Assembly (NCBI GenBank): GCA_028023455.1
Contig: JAQFVV010006293.1
Coordinates: 3,543,844-3,607,843, forward strand
Source of the DNA: Epiperipatus broadwayi
Taxonomy: Eukaryota; Onychophora; Udeonychophora; Euonychophora; Peripatidae
Length of the DNA: 64,000 nt
Reading direction: 5' to 3'
The position numbers were made by a program, and so were the translations under genes. Position 1 is the stretch's first letter. Every line of letters begins with the position of its first letter. This document shows positions 1 to 13,158 of the stretch, piece by piece. Below the pieces are notes generated by a model. It was not told the origin of the DNA and ran no database searches. It saw nothing but the letters and a program-made list of their open reading frames with translations.

Positions 1-3000
1 ATTTTTCTAAAACTAAGCAGAGGAAATTCTTATCACTAATTTTATTTTATAGAATAAATTGTTAAATATTATTGACACAAGTTTTTGTAAAAGTGTGTAT
101 AATTTTATGCCAAGTTAGACTATTAATTTATATTAACTTCACATTAAGTATGAATAAGCATTCTAGAGCACATCAAATTATAGTAAAATTATATAATTAT
201 AATTAGTCAATCAAAAACATTGTAATCAATGATAATAGCATTTTGAATTAGCATTTTAAATTGCTTTTATTTAACTTAGAAACTTTGTTTAGCATATATT
301 TTATAATCGAGTTTTAATATATTTTTGTTAAATGAATTTTTTAAAAATTATATACATAAGTTAGAAATCAGACATGCAAGAGGAATACATCTACATAAAT
401 TGCAACATTAAAATAATATGAGGAGCATTTGGACACTTAATTTCAGTATATCATAATGTACCGGTCAAACATGTATATCCATTTAACACGACCTGGAGTT
501 TAATGAAAGTACCTCAAATTCAGTCAAGCCCGAGATAAATAGGTCAGGGACCATCCTGAGTTTGAACCTACTCCCCATTTTCCAAAATCAATAATCTAAT
601 AAACAACATACGCAATGATACATTGAAATTTCTTCATTTACACCGGCCCGCGGACACAGCAGAGAAGACAAGAGTCTCAACATTCTAATATTATACTAGC
701 CTGCCTAAAAGTATATTTTAATTAACTTAAAACTAGGAACAATTACTTAATTATTCTAAGTTAGAGGTTTGAACCCTATTCATAAACCTGGGAATGTAAG
801 ATAGCACATTTATATAGTTGAAGTAGAGGATGAAGCGATTCGAATGACTTAGACAAGTAAAAAAAAAAAATTTTAATATTACAACAAACATTAGTATAAT
901 ATACAAGTTATATACATGGGTATGTGTAATAATGAGAGGGATCTGCTATAGTGGTAGATAGTTATGTAATGTTAATCACCCATGCGGTTATTATATGCTC
1001 TTTACAACTATTATATACATATAGAGATGAGGAGTAACATTTGCTTCGATGCGGTAGTAACATGCCAATTATTCTTATAAAGATTTACATTATATTGGTA
1101 TCAATGCTTTCAATATATATAGATAGGATAGGTGATAACCGAATTATACTCTTTAGGAGTCTTCCCTCGATTAATTATATCTTATTAATGCTATTTTTAG
1201 CCATTATATTTGTGAAAATAGATTGCGATACATTATTGATTTTGATAAGACAAAATATTTACAAATATTACTTTATTTCTGACATTTTTGGGAGGACGCT
1301 TTATTTCCCTAGGTCTAGATATTTAAAATATATGACAAAACATCACGAAGGTGGGATCTCATATAAAAGTCTAAGAAAGTTTTAAATGAAAATAATATTT
1401 ACTATGACAGACAGATTTTAGATTTTAATTATCATAGCATCAAAATGTGATAAAAGCAATATAAAAAAATATATATAAGGAGTGGGGTACTGACATGACG
1501 GCATCTATATTTGGAGGTTGTGCTTCCTTGGTAAACGAACGATGGCTAAGACTCTCTTTATTCAGATCGGTTCTTAGAGAGGATGAATAAGGTGAAGCGA
1601 AAGGGCGGGCGTATCGGGATTAATCCAATGCAGAGTATGCCATTTATTATGACTAAAGATCCAGGATAGCTTGACTACCAGATGTGGATTGAAATATAAG
1701 AAAATCCATGGGCTCGGAGGTCCAGAGATTCTATATGAGAAGCACATACATTAAAGTTAAATAGCCAATGTCAGCAACACACAGAAAAGAAAACGTCTCT
1801 AATGACGTTTCTATAATCTAATGTTTAAAATTGACATTTATTTTAATGATATAGTTTATATTGTAGATGCGCGATGCTAGGAGAACATAGATATATATAT
1901 AAGTGACTTATTATTAAATAAAATCAAATCCTGACTATCCCTTTCCTATTTATAATGCTGATAACTAATAAATCCCATATTCATTGATATTTGAAAGAAT
2001 ATATTTCTATAAACAGTATTACCGGATGACATGTAATAAGTTTATAATAATAGATTATTCTAATGGTCAATAAATCATAAATGGATGGGTTATTAATAAC
2101 CTAAATATAGAGAGGTTTAGTTTTACAAAGGGGGGTTTATTGAGTGGGCTCGAGAGTTTGATTGGCATATTAATTTAAATGACTAAATACATAATATCTA
2201 ATAATCATAATAAAATTGCATGCAACAAAGTCTAAAAAAAAAAAAAAAAGAGCATAAACAGAACATGTTAGGAAGGATAGTTATCGAGAGTAATAAATTT
2301 TAAAAACATGAAATGAGAGTATACAGATAAGTCAAAGGCATTGAGAGGTCTAAACTGCAAATTTCGAGAATTTAATTAAAGATTAAAACTTCTTTGGTGG
2401 CGGCAATGATAGGTTACCTTGCAAGGAGGTGTAGGTTCAGTCAGTTGTCTGAGTCCAACTTGTACTCGCTAACTGTGTGAGTCCATGGGTTAATTCATTC
2501 CTTGGTGGCAGGAAGCTTGCACTTAAGGTTTAACAGTTCATGTTTCCATTCATTCTAGGGTGGCAGTTGAAGGATATGGCTGCCGGAGACAATATCAAAA
2601 GGGTCGGGAAAGGTGATTTTATTCCCTCTACTTGGACGGCATTCTTAAAGTTCAATAATGACATGACATACGTTAGCAACATGAACACGCCTATACAAGA
2701 AGTAAAGATTTTTAAGATATCGATTTTGATCCTATTTATATTCCAGTGAGTTATTCCTGGAATGCTCTTAAGAGTTCTTTTCTTTCACGAAAAAATGTCG
2801 AGTTTAATTGAGATAATAAAACTTATGTCTTTGTCCTTTTGTTTCAAATGATGCAAATAGTTGATAAGGCCCAAAAAGTATGTTGAAATCTATTTCCAGA
2901 TTTTGAAATAGATTTGAAGAAATATTTGGAACAAAATTTTCATTAACATGATTATTTTTAGATTTTAATAAAATTTTAATTAACAAAAGCCATTTTATAC

Positions 3001-3200
3001 TATTCAAACAATAACTTGCTTCCCCCTTATTTAATTACTTTCTAGAACTTTCTCGACCTATTGCAGCACGTACACACATGATTCCTATTTTAAAATATTA
3101 AACAATAATTAAGTTTATAATTTAGATATTTGGAAGTACTTCTGAGATATATAAATATACGATACACACATATATTCAGAAGGAAATGGGACAGGATGTA
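1..3200. other. No gene recognised; decayed unique DNA
   Basis: No exon with splice sites and no known protein family was recognised. Two stretches (about 1490-1760 and 2400-2710) are less AT-rich than their surroundings and may be worn transposon or exon remnants, but translation gives only short frames with no motif I know. Reverse-strand tRNA box-B-like words near 570 and 3204 hint at old tRNA-derived SINEs, without a convincing box A. Confidence 0.4.
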
Positions 3201-5600
3201 AGATTTGAACCCTGGTGGGTGGTTAGCTAATATGTTAGATCATGAAGCTCAATCTTGACTAAGATCGACTGCTTCAATAACAATATGCATCTTAACTAAT
3301 ATAAGATTTCATACAAAGTAATTCATTTTTGAAATTCTTCATCACTTACTGAGAGTTTTTGAAAACTATTTTTAAAATATTGTTTTATGTCATATACATT
3401 TCATTCTAAAGTTTTAATTTAAAAAAAATTCCGTAGAAGTCAGGATAAGTAAAAATTCAGCAACATAAAGGATCCTTAAACCACATCTTATTGTATTTCG
3501 GATGACATCGCTAATTTTTACTTCATTACTTGAAGAAAATGGTTTGAATAACAAAATCTTGATTATCTGCAAGTTTATTAAAATTAATGATTATTTTTGT
3601 ACAGTAATGGTATAACTATTGTTAAAAATTAAGAATATAAATTATTACTTATTTATTTTGAAGGTAAATGTTTTATTTTTAAAAATAGTGTTATATTTTT
3701 GGAAAATGCAAATCACTCAGAAAGCATTTTATAATCTATTTGCTAACACATAATCAGTGTAATCCATAACTGTCTGTATGAATATATTGCAATAGTGTAA
3801 AAAAATTTTAACTTTTAAAGCATAAATTGATTGATATATCAGATTTTAATATTTATTCATTTACATTTTAAAAACAAACGTCAAATAAAAAAGATTTTGT
3901 TTATTTTCTGAAAATGAAAATTCTCTCCCCATTAATGATAATGAAAGAGTTTGATTGTTTTGATTATGATATGATTTTTTTAATATTTTCAAAAATCAAA
4001 TGTGATTATTTATAATTTACTTTCTAAACAAAATATCTATCAAATGAAGTCAAATTTATTATATTCTCTTAAATAATAACAGTTTAATCTTAATGTTAGA
4101 TGCGTTCACTTGAGAAATGATTAATAACTATCTATGATTCAAATGCATACATAAATAATTAATCTTAGAGAATAATCATTATATTAGTACTAAATATAAT
4201 CCACAGCGAACAAATCATTGTCACCAGACTTTATCTGTAATATATGGAATATATTTATAATATAAATATTGGACATGCATATCATTATTTTCAGTATATG
4301 AGCAGGAATTCTCTATCTTTATATTTATGTGTAATCAAGACATATAAATATGTAACACAATCACTAACATAATTCTTATTTTAATACATTAAAAACTTAA
4401 GGTATTTCTTCCTGACATTATTATTGATTGTGTGTATATATATATATATGAAAATAATATTAAATATACACAAATTTCAAATTCAACATCTTTATAAATT
4501 ACCAACGGATAAATCCTCACACTTGAAATACTTAAATTATTATTATTTTTATTACAAAATTCCATAAAATTATATAAAAGCATCTAATCATTTAACATGT
4601 TCTCAAATTCAACATCTCTATAAATTACCAACAGATAAATCTAAACACTTGAATTACATAAATTAATTTTTTTTTTAATACAAAATTCCATAAAGTTATA
4701 TAAAAGCATCTAATCATTTAACATGTTTAAGGATGAATTTCAAAGAAATATTTAAATCTAGATCATTCCTATTGTCTAATGATCTTAACTTCTCTTAACC
4801 ATTCTCACACAGTCATCAATTGTCTTATTATGAATTTATATAAAATAATTACTATGCTTATATTTTCTGCTTCAATTTCCAAAATCTTTCATTAAGCTAG
4901 CTAGTAGATAGTTTATTCTTGTCAGTACCATTAATCATAAATAAATATACATGAAGATTTCATTATCTAAGCTTAATATTTAAATATTTAAAATCGTAAA
5001 ATACTTAGAAATTATTAGTTCATTACTCAAAAAGATTTATATTACTTTTAAAATTTATCATAAATGCATAAAATAATAAATATATATAATTGATTTGTAA
5101 ATTAAAAGTTCATCTATAATTTTAAAATAGTTCCTATCAAAGTTTATTTAAAATTTTCATCCACAAATAAGGATTCTGATATGGTATTCAGCTACAGTTT
5201 GAATTTAGAAAAATTTATAGCCAAAGACATGAAACTTATTTTATTTTTTTCTTAATTTTTTTTAGAGTTCTGATAGAACTTTTCATAGATTGTTTGACAA
5301 TAAATCTTGTATTTTCTTTTTTTAAAAAGTTTTATGCATGCCTTTAGAGGTTAACAATCTTTTTTTAAATGTAATCCTTTTAATATTAAATTTCTGTTGA
5401 GGATTAGTTGTTCTATGATCAGATTATTAAAATAATATATTTCAGGAAAATTTAGTCTGATGTTGATTTGTTCAAGAAAAAATTTTACTGACTAACTTAT
5501 CATTAATTTTTTTAATTTCCAAGATAATTTTTTTTTTTTTTTCTATACATTTGTAAGAATTAGTCCTGGCTACTGTGATTTTAGAATGCAAAATCTCTTT
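3201..5600. other. AT-rich non-coding stretch
   Basis: Very AT-rich with no usable frame. The part at about 3880-4060 is similar to 32414-32580 (shared words such as atctatcaaatgaag-like text), so it is a copy of an old dispersed repeat. Nothing else is recognised apart from the small tandem duplication listed separately. Confidence 0.5.
4470..4730. repeat. Two-copy tandem duplication, about 128 bp unit
   Basis: The segment containing AAATTCAACATC, TAAATTACCAAC and AAGCATCTAATCATTTAACA occurs twice, at about 4470-4600 and 4600-4728. A few substitutions and a poly-T length change separate the copies. It is a simple local duplication with no coding content. Confidence 0.85.
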
Positions 5601-5660
5601 TTTGTTTAGTTATGTATATGAAGACTATTTTGTTCTTTTTAAAATTATTAATTAGAACAA

Positions 5661-6195
5661 TATATATAAATATCAGCCATGTGCTTCTAGGAATTAATCT
5701 GTCTTTTGTTATAAGTTTTATATTTTTTGTAAACATTAACTGTACATTATTTTTAACATTAATTAAACATAAAGTTATCTTATATAAATTTTTCAAGGAA
5801 TCCTTATTATATTTATACAAAAATTAACATGTATATATATACAACTTTCATGTAGATCTACATATGCAATCTGGGAGATATACAAGGCAGACTTGTTGAA
5901 TAGGAATATATAAATTGTTGACTTCTTTTGTTTAAAGAATAAGAATTTAGTCTTATTTGGACGATAAGAATCATGAGCAATGTTTCTTAAATTTAAGCTC
6001 AATTAAAGAAACTTAAACATTTAAAAGACTTGTGTTTTTTTAAAAACAATATATATATATTCCAGCTATGTGCTTTCAGGAGTTAATTTGTCTTTTGTTA
6101 TATGTTTTATATTTTTTTGTAAACATTAACTACATTATTTTTGAGATTAATTAAACTTGAAAATTATATTGTATGAAATTTTCTAGGAATCTAAC
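5661..6195. repeat. Direct repeat pair that marks the pre-insertion locus
   Basis: The segment 5661-5810 (key words GTGCTTCTAGGAATTAAT and TGTAAACATTAACT) recurs at 6045-6195. The sequence between them (about 5850-6030, with GGAGATATACAAG and AGGAATATATAAATTGTT) recurs in the same orientation at 17860-18040. These are copies of one unit of roughly 380 bp. The natural reading is that a tandem of this unit once ran through here and was split at about 6195 by everything now lying between 6.2 and 17.84 kb. Confidence 0.7.
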
Positions 6196-8874
6196 ATATT
6201 TTTTTTTTTTCATTCATGGATAGCAAATATTGTATGTATAAATGCACACATATACACGACATAATGTTCCCATTTGGGTACAAGTTGGTTAGGTGTATTG
6301 TGGCCGTTAGGCGATGCTGCAGTACCATCAAGAATCCCCAAGCAGCCTGCAAGTGATAAATGTAACCCAAAAATCACTGAAATCGAAAAATTAAAATGCC
6401 TAAGGCAAAGTAAATCGAACAAATCTTTCTAAAATACAAATAAAATAAAAAATCAAAGAAAATGCTATAAAATTTGAATTGCAAAAACAGAAATTGGTGA
6501 AAGTATGTCAAACGCAACCCCTGCATGAAGAAAAATTCAAATTACAAAAACAAAAACTATAATACTAAATCTTAAAAAAATTAATGAAGCTTCATTAATG
6601 GCGGATGGCAGGAATGCAGTACATTAAAAAAAAAAATTCCTCTGACTTTCAACACTATTACGTGAAGTGTAATAATTCATATACCTTAATAACAGATTAA
6701 TACTTATTAAGTAATTAAATATGGATAACAACAAGCTCCTAGCTATTTAAAAAATAAAGGTAGCTATAAAATACAAAACAGTCTAATATATAAAACAACC
6801 CCCCCCCCCCACAATAAAAAATATACTAAATTTTATCAATATTTAAAAAAATAAAAGACTTTCAACAATTGCAAATATGCCTGTGCGATCAGATTTCAAA
6901 GCAGCGATTTATATAAGCTAAAAAGCAATAAGAACATTACACCAGAGAGCTTCTAATTGTTTTTCCCAAAAGTTATCAAATGAATTTTTCTCTGCTTTGA
7001 AATTGTGGCATATCATTTAAATATAAGTTTTTAAAATAGATTTATAGAGATCTGCGGTAAAAAGGTATTACCAATTTTCTTCCAGACTGAGTTGTCCGGC
7101 ACTTGCAGTAGGCACTTGATGTTTGCAGCATAAAAATCCATTAAAAAGAATATTATTATTTTGAGGCTTATTGGAGCACAATTATTTAGAGAACAGATTG
7201 CAGTACACTTAACTAATAACAGCATATTAAAGAAGGTAGTTCAACAGTGGTTATTTGGTGGTTTAAAAAATACAACAAAGATGGTAGAAATTAACAGCAG
7301 GCTTTAGCAAACAATTGTTTAAAGAAAGTAGTTCTGCAAAAAATAGGCAAAAAGAAGGTTCAAATTTTTAGGCTTTCGGTACAAAATTATTTAGAGAAAT
7401 ATTCAAATTTTGAGGTTTATTGGAGCAAAATTATTTAGAGAAACCTTTTTTCAAACAGATTGCAGCACAATTAATAACAGCAGATTAAAGAAGGTAGTTC
7501 AGTGGTGGTTATTTGATGGTTTAAAAAATGCAACGAAGATTGCAGAAATTAACAGCAGGCTTTAGCAAACAATTATTTAAAGAAGATAGTTCCGCAAAAT
7601 ATTACATCCCAATGCAATTTAAGAGGCTAGAATACTTTTATTTTTGAAGAACTCCACTGACTCATGTTCTGACTTTGGTAGATCCCAAATTTTCATAATT
7701 TTGAGAAAGAAAAGATGGTAAGACACTATATCTATTTAAATTTCAGTGCGGGTTTTTGAAATGTTGCCTGAAAGTTTGTGCACACATGTTTAATATTGTA
7801 TTCATCTGCGTAAAAAAAAAAAATCCATATTAACGCCACCAAAAAATAAAAATAATACAAACAACTTGTATTTTTAGCACTCAAAAATAATCGATACGTC
7901 AAAACTAAGCAGGTATTTCAAAAGACTAGTTCAGTTACATTTTGATTAAATTTGTCGGCCTAAGTAATTATATTTTTTATGTGAAAGGGCTATTTGCAAG
8001 CGATTGTGAGAAGTTTATTACATCACATTTCATTATTCAAGTACAAACCGTGACGTGTAATATGTTACAGTGCGATTATATATATCTTTTTAAATCTGTA
8101 ATTTCTGTGTATCAATTTAATTCATTATTTTCCTAAGAATACATGCAATTTTAAAAGTTAGAACCTTATAAATAGTTGCATAAACATTTCGTTATATATG
8201 TTATATGAGATTCTTAGGGAAATAATGAATTAAATTGATACACAGAAATTAAAGATTTAAAAAGATATATATAATTGCACTGTAACATATTTAATGTTAC
8301 AGTTTGTACTTGCAATTCCCAAGTGAATAGAAAATGGTGCTGCATGATCATATTTACTTTCTTTTCTAATTTGTTATTTTTAAAATTAACATTTAACCTA
8401 CAAGCAATTTTAAAAGTTAGAAACTTATAAATAGTTGCGTAAACATTTCATTATATATGTTATATGAGATTCTTAGGGAAATAATGAATTAAATTGATAC
8501 ACAGAAATTAAAGCATTAAGAAGATATATATATGATCGCACTGTAACATATTACACATCACAGTTTATACTTGCAAAATGAAATGTGACATAATAGATTT
8601 CTCACAGTCGCTTGCGTTATAACCTTTTCACATGAAAAATATAATTGCTTGGGCCGACAAATTTAATCAAAATGTAACTGAACTAGTCTTTTGAAATACC
8701 TGCTTAGTTTTATTATGACGTATTAATTAGTTTTGAGTGCTAAAAATACAAGTTGTTTGTATTTTTATTTTTTGGTGTTAATATGGATTTTTTTATTTAT
8801 GCAGATGAATACAATATTAAACATGCATGCACAAACTTTCAGGCAACATTTCAAAAACCCGTGCTGAAATTTAA

Positions 8875-10578
8875 CCTTTTCACTTTCAAGCAGCCATATT
8901 GAATATTTAAAAAAATTATACTAAGCCACAAATTTTATTATAAGCCACAAATTTTATCATAACTTTAAGTTTTATTAATAAAAAATGACATAATAAATAT
9001 TGTTTTAAAGATTAAACACCAAAAAATGTTATTAAACTGAAAAAAATATAGTCATTGATATTCAAAGTAATAAAAAAAAGAATAAAAGTTATCTGTAATA
9101 ATTATTTTCATATTATTTCATAAATACTAAATTATCATGCATACAATTTAAAATTATATTTTTGTTAGTAGGTTAGTTTGGATTCATCATCAAATTTCTA
9201 AAAAATTAGTATATAATAATAACACTTACCTAAGATAATCCATCACTTGAAAACTTCATAGAATAAAGACATTAGTACCTATCAATTTTCTCAGTAGCCC
9301 TTCAAAATATATTTCCATACAGAGATTTGCAATGTATAAGTCATTCCTAGTAAAGTAATTAATATTGATCAATAATTAGTATAATTTGAATATTATAATA
9401 TTGATCAATAATTAGTATAATTTGAATATTATAATAAAGAACTTCAATACAGTTTGTAATTTATTAAAAAGTACTATTAAACTAGTCACTATGTATACAA
9501 AATAAAATAATAAAATAAAATAAAAAGTGAATGAAATACTAAATTCATTGTTTGTAGTTTATATATATATACTGTCAAAACCATTACTTTTAGCATTTGC
9601 CTATTTTTTACTATTATTAAAATGAAGACAAAAAATTATAGAAAAATCTAAATCAGATCATTATATTTCCAAAATATGCTCATATTTGTCTTATATCAAT
9701 TAATTCAAATATTCATCCAAATTCACATCATATCAAAAAATGCAGATAATTCACGATATAAATGTACACAATCACGAGCTATTTTTTTTTTATGTTAGTT
9801 TCAATAGTAATTTTTTCATATATTTTTTATCAAATATATATATGAATAAAATAATAATTAAAAAATATGCAGCTTTGAAATTTATATTGCAATAGTCTAT
9901 AATCAGCCTAAGTTTATGACCTGTCAAAATTGTTACTTTTAGTATTTGTGTATTTTTTACTATTATTAAAATTCAGACAAAAAAAAATTGTAGAAAAATC
10001 TAAATCAGATCATTATATTTCCAAAATATATTTATTTTTGTCTCATATCAATTAATTGAAATACTCCATCCATCCAAATTCACATTATAGAAAAATATGC
10101 CGATAATCACAATCTTTTTTTTTTTTTTTGTTAGTTTCAATAGTCATTTTTTTTTTTTAGAAAATATATATATAAAAAAACTAATTAAAAAATATATAAT
10201 CAAATAATAATTAAAAAAACATATAATAAAATATTAAGCCCCCATAATGTTTTCTTCAAAATACAAAGGAAAAAGTAAAACTTTTTACCGATATATTTTT
10301 CACACTGAACTCTTCTCCAGTAACTATCAAAAAAATGAGAGAAAGACAAAAAAATTCAATCTACTTGATCACAAAAATTATCATAAAATTTTTATTTTTT
10401 ATCGTTATCGTAGAAAAATAAAATTTATTTTTCTGGAAAGTAGAGAGAAAGATGAAAATGAAGGTATAAAAAGCACATGCATAGCCTGCGTAGATTTTTG
10501 TTAATCTTAACCTCAATCCGGATGTTTATAATTTGAAAATCATTGCCCGCATTGTGCGGGCGTAAAAACACGAAGAGG
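8875..10578. mobile_element. piggyBac-like non-autonomous element, copy 1, TTAA target
   Basis: The element begins CCTTTTCACT and ends ACACGAAGAGG, whose reverse complement starts CCTCTTCGTG. It is flanked by TTAA at 8871-8874 and 10579-10582. A TTAA target duplication with ends beginning CC(C/T) is the hallmark of the piggyBac superfamily. The internal sequence recurs at 46825-49110, and that copy begins CCTCTTCACT after a TTAA. There is no transposase frame. Internally there is a tandem duplication of about 345 bp (9555-9900 and 9905-10200), a 36-bp duplication near 9363-9435, and a GC-rich hairpin (TGCCCGCATTGTGCGGGCG) close to the right end. Confidence 0.7.
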
Positions 10579-10587
10579 TTAAGTAGA

Positions 10588-13158
10588 GCAAAACTCTCCA
10601 TACAGTATTGCCACCTGTGCTAAACAGAGTAATCAATGGATGCCAGAAGGCTTGTGCATAAAATCCCTATCTAATGCCTACTCATCCAATATCCCCAGAC
10701 TAGTTTCTGGCTTGTGGCCTTCGTCAGTGAGGAGCTTTGGATCTGAGAGCACTGCATCTAGATCTTAGGATCTAAGGCAACCCTCTAGCAAACACCATTT
10801 ATCTCTACTTAACTACAAAACTATGAGAATGAAAACACAAAAAATATTTTCAATCTAAGCTCAATAGCTTATATAGTCATATGGGTCTGAACTCAGTTCA
10901 GCACCCATACATTTTGGTGTCTTTGGCTCTTTTACAAACATAGCCACCACTATCCTATTAGGCAGGATTGGTATTAAACCATTAAGCATCACATGATCAC
11001 ATTTCCTATACTAGCACATTAATTGTTGATAAACAGAGCAAAACTCTCCATACAGTATTGCACATGTGCTAAACAGTAATCAATGGATGCCAGAAGGCTT
11101 GTGCATAAAATCCCTATCTAATGCCTACTCATCCAATATCCTCAGACTAGTTTCTGGCTTGTGGCCTTCGTCAGTGAGGAGCTTTGGATCTGAGAACACT
11201 GCATCTAGATCTTAGGATCTAATGCAACCCACTAGGAACCACCATTTATCTCTACTTAACTACAAAACTATGAGAATGAAATTGAAAACACAAAAAATAT
11301 TTTCAATCTAAGCTCAATAACTTATATAGTCATATGGATCTGAACTCAGTTCAGCACCCATACATTTTGGTGTCTTTGGCTCTTTTACAACCATAGCCAC
11401 CACTATCCTATTAGGCAGGATTGGTATTAAACCATTAAGCATCACATGATCACATTTCCTATACTAGCACATTAATTGTTTATAAACAGAGCAAAACTCT
11501 CCATACAGTATTGCCACCTGTGCTAAACAGAGTAATCAATGGATGCCAGAAGGCTTGTGCATAAAATCCCTATCTAATGCCTACTCATCCAATATCCCCA
11601 GACTAGTTTCTGGCTTGTGGCCTTTGTCAGTGAGGAGCTTTGGATCTGAGAGCACTGCATCTAGATCTTAGGATCTAATGTAACCCTCTAGCAACCACCA
11701 TTTATCTCTACTTAACTACAAAACTATGAGAATGAAATTGAAAACACAAAAAATATTTTCAATCTAAGCTCAATAGCTTATATAGTCATATGGGTCTGAA
11801 CTCAGTTCAGCACCCATACATTTTGGTGTCTTTGGCTCTTTTACAACCATAGCCACCACTATCCTATTAGGCAGGATTGGTATCACATGATCACATTTCC
11901 TATACTAGCACATTAATTGTTGATAAACGGAGCAAAACTCTCCATACAGTATTGCCACCTGTGCTAAACAGAGTAATCAATGGATGCCAGAAGGCTTGTG
12001 CATAAAATCTCTATCTAATGCCTACTCATCCAATATCCCCAGACTAGTTTCTGGCTTGTGGCCTTCGTCAGTGAGGAGCTTTGGATCTGAGAGCACTGCA
12101 TCTAGATCTTTGGATCTAATGCAACCCTCTAGCAACCACCATTTATCTCTACTTAACTACAAAACTATGAGAATGAAATTGAAAACACAAAAAATATTTT
12201 CAATCTAAGCTCAATAGCTTATATAGTCATATGGGTCTGAACTCAGTTCAGCACCCATACATTTTGGTGTCTTTGGCTCTTTTACAACCATAGCCACAAC
12301 TATCCTATTAGGCAGGATTGATATTAAACCATTAAGCATCACATGATCACATTTCCTATACTAGCACATTAATTGTTGATAAACAGAGCAAAACTCTCCA
12401 TACAGTATTGCCACCTGTGCTAAACAGAGTAATCAATGGATGCCAGAAGGCTTGTGCATAAAATCCCTATCTAATGCCTACTCATCCAATATCCCCAGAC
12501 TAGTTTCTGGCTTGTGGCCTTTGTCAGTGAGGAGCTTTGGATCTGAGAGTACTGCATCTAGATCTTAGGATCTAATGCAACCCTCTAGCAACCACCATTT
12601 ATCTCTACTTAACTACAAAACTATGAGAATGAAATTGAAAACACAAAAAATATTTTCAATCTAAGCTCAATAGCTTATATAGTCATATGGGTCTGAACTC
12701 AGTTCAGCACCCATACATTTTAGTGTCCTGCCTAATAGGATAGTGGTGGCTATGATTGTAAAAGAGCCAAAGACACCAAAATGTATGGGTGCTGAACTGA
12801 GTTCAGACCCATATAACTATATAAGCTATTGAGCTTAGATTGAAAATATTTTTTGTGTTTTCAATTTCATTCTCATAGTTTTGTAGTTAAGTAGAGATAA
12901 ATGGTGGTTGCTAGAGGATTGCATTAGATCCTAAGATCTAGATGCAGTGCTCTCAGATCCAAAGCTCCTCACTGACGAAGGCCACAAGCCAGAAACTAGT
13001 CTGGGGATATTGGATGAGTAGGCATTAGATAGGGATTTTATGCACAAGGCTTCTGGCATCCATTGATTACTCTGTTTAGCACAGGTGGCAATACTGTATG
13101 GAGAGTTTTGCTCTGTTTATCAACAATTAATGTGCTAGTATAGGAAATGTGATCATGT
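10588..13158. repeat. Array of about 450-bp units: five direct, one inverted
   Basis: Units begin with AGAGCAAAACTCTCC at about 10585, 11035, 11488, 11929 and 12385 (spacings 450, 453, 441 and 456). The fifth breaks off at about 12727. A sixth copy follows in inverted orientation to 13158, making a palindromic end. The whole block is flanked by a perfect 13-bp direct repeat, GAGGTTAAGTAGA (10575-10587 and 13159-13171). That word spans the right TTAA of the piggyBac-like element, so the array arrived after it. The unit is a relative of the insertion at 19865-20228. Any open frame inside a unit is incidental. Confidence 0.85.

Noticed and set aside
1041-1385. 114-codon hydrophobic frame
   Set aside because: No family motif, no splice or promoter context, and AT-rich codons giving Ile/Leu runs by composition alone; treated as chance.
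2540-2749. 69-codon frame in a less AT-rich stretch
   Set aside because: No recognisable domain and no plausible splice sites at its borders; may be a worn transposon piece but cannot be supported as a gene.
570-3240. tRNA genes suggested by GGTTCAAA-type words on the minus strand
   Set aside because: Box-B-like words lack a correctly spaced box A and no cloverleaf can be drawn.
6210-6422. Minus-strand frame with GILDGTAASP, which recalls the start of copia-type gag proteins
   Set aside because: The similarity is a short motif only, and the mirrored copy at 14.2-14.34 kb keeps only that motif; not enough to claim a copia element.
10247-10504. 85-codon Lys/Phe-rich frame
   Set aside because: Lies within piggyBac-like copy 1, is not conserved as a frame in copy 2, and is composition-driven.
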